DNA of 64,000 bases from an uncultured Erythrobacter sp. (lineage in GTDB: Bacteria > Pseudomonadota > Alphaproteobacteria > Sphingomonadales > Sphingomonadaceae), in assembly GCA_947488325.1 (NCBI GenBank), contig CANKYZ010000003.1, forward strand, positions 310,001 to 374,000, given 5' to 3'. The notes under the pieces are model-generated. The model ran no database searches. It was not told the DNA's origin and was given only the letters and a program-made list of their open reading frames with translations. Shown piece after piece: positions 63,385-64,000 of this stretch (the first letter of the stretch is position 1; the number at the start of each line of letters is the position of its first letter). The translations under genes were made by a program, and so were the position numbers.

Positions 63385-64000
63385 GTGTCATTGATCCTCG
63401 CCACAGACGATGCAGGCGGTCCTGAAATCTTCGCCTCTCTACAAGGTGAAGGGCCGAGCATCGGCATGCCGGTCGCCTTTATCCGGCTGTCGCGTTGCAA
63501 CCTTGCCTGCATCTGGTGCGACACGCCCTATACGTGGCATTTCGACGATGATGAGCGCCCGCACCGCGATGGCGTGACCTATGATCGCAAGGCTAATCAA
63601 GTCACGTTAAGCACCGAGGGCGCCGCCGCTAAGATTACGGCGCTTGGTCAGAATCGCCTCGTCATTACGGGCGGGGAACCTTTGCTTCAGGCCAGCGCAC
63701 TGACCGAAATGCTCGAACATTTACCGGACATCAGCGTAGAGATCGAAACCAACGGTACGGTAAAGCCGCCGGCGCGGCTCGACATTCGGGTCGATCAATA
63801 CAATGTCAGCCCCAAATTGGCGCATTCGGGTAATTCCGCAAACCTTGCCCTCATTCCAGAGCGACTCGACGAATACGCAGCCGACCCGCGCGCCTATTTC
63901 AAATTTGTGATTGCCGATTCGCAAGACGTTGATGAAGTTCTGGAGTTAAAGCGACGATATCGTTTTCTGTCCGATAAAACCTTCCTGATGGCCGAAGGAA
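63385..64000 (+). CDS. queE: 7-carboxy-7-deazaguanine synthase, N-terminal part (cut by window edge)
   Basis: Radical SAM enzyme of the queuosine/preQ0 pathway. It begins with a GTG directly after the valS stop. The unusual compact radical SAM motif Cys38-x3-Cys42-x2-Cys45 (RCNLACIWCDTPYTWHF) is typical of this subgroup of QueE. TGGEPLLQ near 96-103 binds SAM, and ETNGTVK follows near 120. About 205 codons are visible; the end lies beyond the window. Confidence 0.9.
   Translation, partial: MSLILATDDAGGPEIFASLQGEGPSIGMPVAFIRLSRCNLACIWCDTPYTWHFDDDERPHRDGVTYDRKANQVTLSTEGAAAKITALGQNRLVITGGEPLLQASALTEMLEHLPDISVEIETNGTVKPPARLDIRVDQYNVSPKLAHSGNSANLALIPERLDEYAADPRAYFKFVIADSQDVDEVLELKRRYRFLSDKTFLMAEG

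Noticed and set aside
63361..63390. PreQ1 riboswitch upstream of queE
   Set aside because: There is no space: queE starts directly after the valS stop.
1..64000. tRNA genes, CRISPR arrays, insertion sequences, prophage
   Set aside because: No cloverleaf-like intergenic segments, no regularly spaced repeats, no transposase or integrase frames were seen on either strand.

Overview
The window is about 64 kb of a Gram-negative alphaproteobacterial chromosome. Gene content points to Sphingomonadales, most likely an Erythrobacteraceae member: two very large TonB-dependent receptors beside secreted peptidases, a Flp/Tad (Cpa) pilus locus in Caulobacter-type order, an ATP12-type F1 assembly chaperone, a single-copy bS21 gene, an MlaEFD system ending in an auxiliary lipoprotein, and a choline-kinase-fold ThrB. 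Coding density is high, with many 1-8 nt overlaps. I see no insertion sequence, prophage, CRISPR array, tRNA or rRNA. The taxonomic call is inference from gene content, not from a marker search.

Layout. 1-7 kb: argS (cut by the left edge), a lipoprotein, then ispH-thrB-rnhA, a 58-aa DUF1508 gene, an FAD oxidoreductase and an alpha/beta hydrolase. 7-14.7 kb: Flp pilus genes cpaA-B-C-D-E-tadB-tadC, with no cpaF. 14.7-23 kb: fatty-acid type genes (MarR regulator, enoyl-CoA hydratase, SDRs, thiolase) around a putative surface-glycan pair (capsule-synthesis-like transferase plus CMP-sugar synthetase-like protein) and a beta-lactamase-fold serine hydrolase with a TPR-like tail. 23-26.4 kb: two Fe(II)/2-oxoglutarate oxygenase-like genes and a methyltransferase in tight array. 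26.5-44.4 kb: TonB receptor, small exported protein, S9 peptidase, second TonB receptor, clpB, penicillin-acylase family enzyme and tandem M16 peptidase; apart from clpB this looks like peptide/amide capture and breakdown at the envelope.

44.6-56.8 kb: a three-gene envelope operon (OmpA-like, 34-aa membrane peptide, helix-hairpin-helix protein), then a gatCAB operon with three small unknown genes between gatA and gatB and a phytase-like esterase after gatB, then an FKBP isomerase, rpsU, and a translationally coupled chain crcB-rluC/D-paiB-like-HAD-small membrane protein-atp12. 56.8-64 kb: MlaE-MlaF-MlaD-auxiliary lipoprotein (phospholipid transport) divergent from valS and queE, the latter cut by the right edge.

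Most of the window is conserved housekeeping. The less explained parts are the small genes inside the gat operon, the OmpA/34-aa/H3TH operon, the paired oxygenase-methyltransferase cassette, the glycan pair at 16.5-18.5 kb, the missing cpaF, and a shared sequence element upstream of the two TonB receptor genes.
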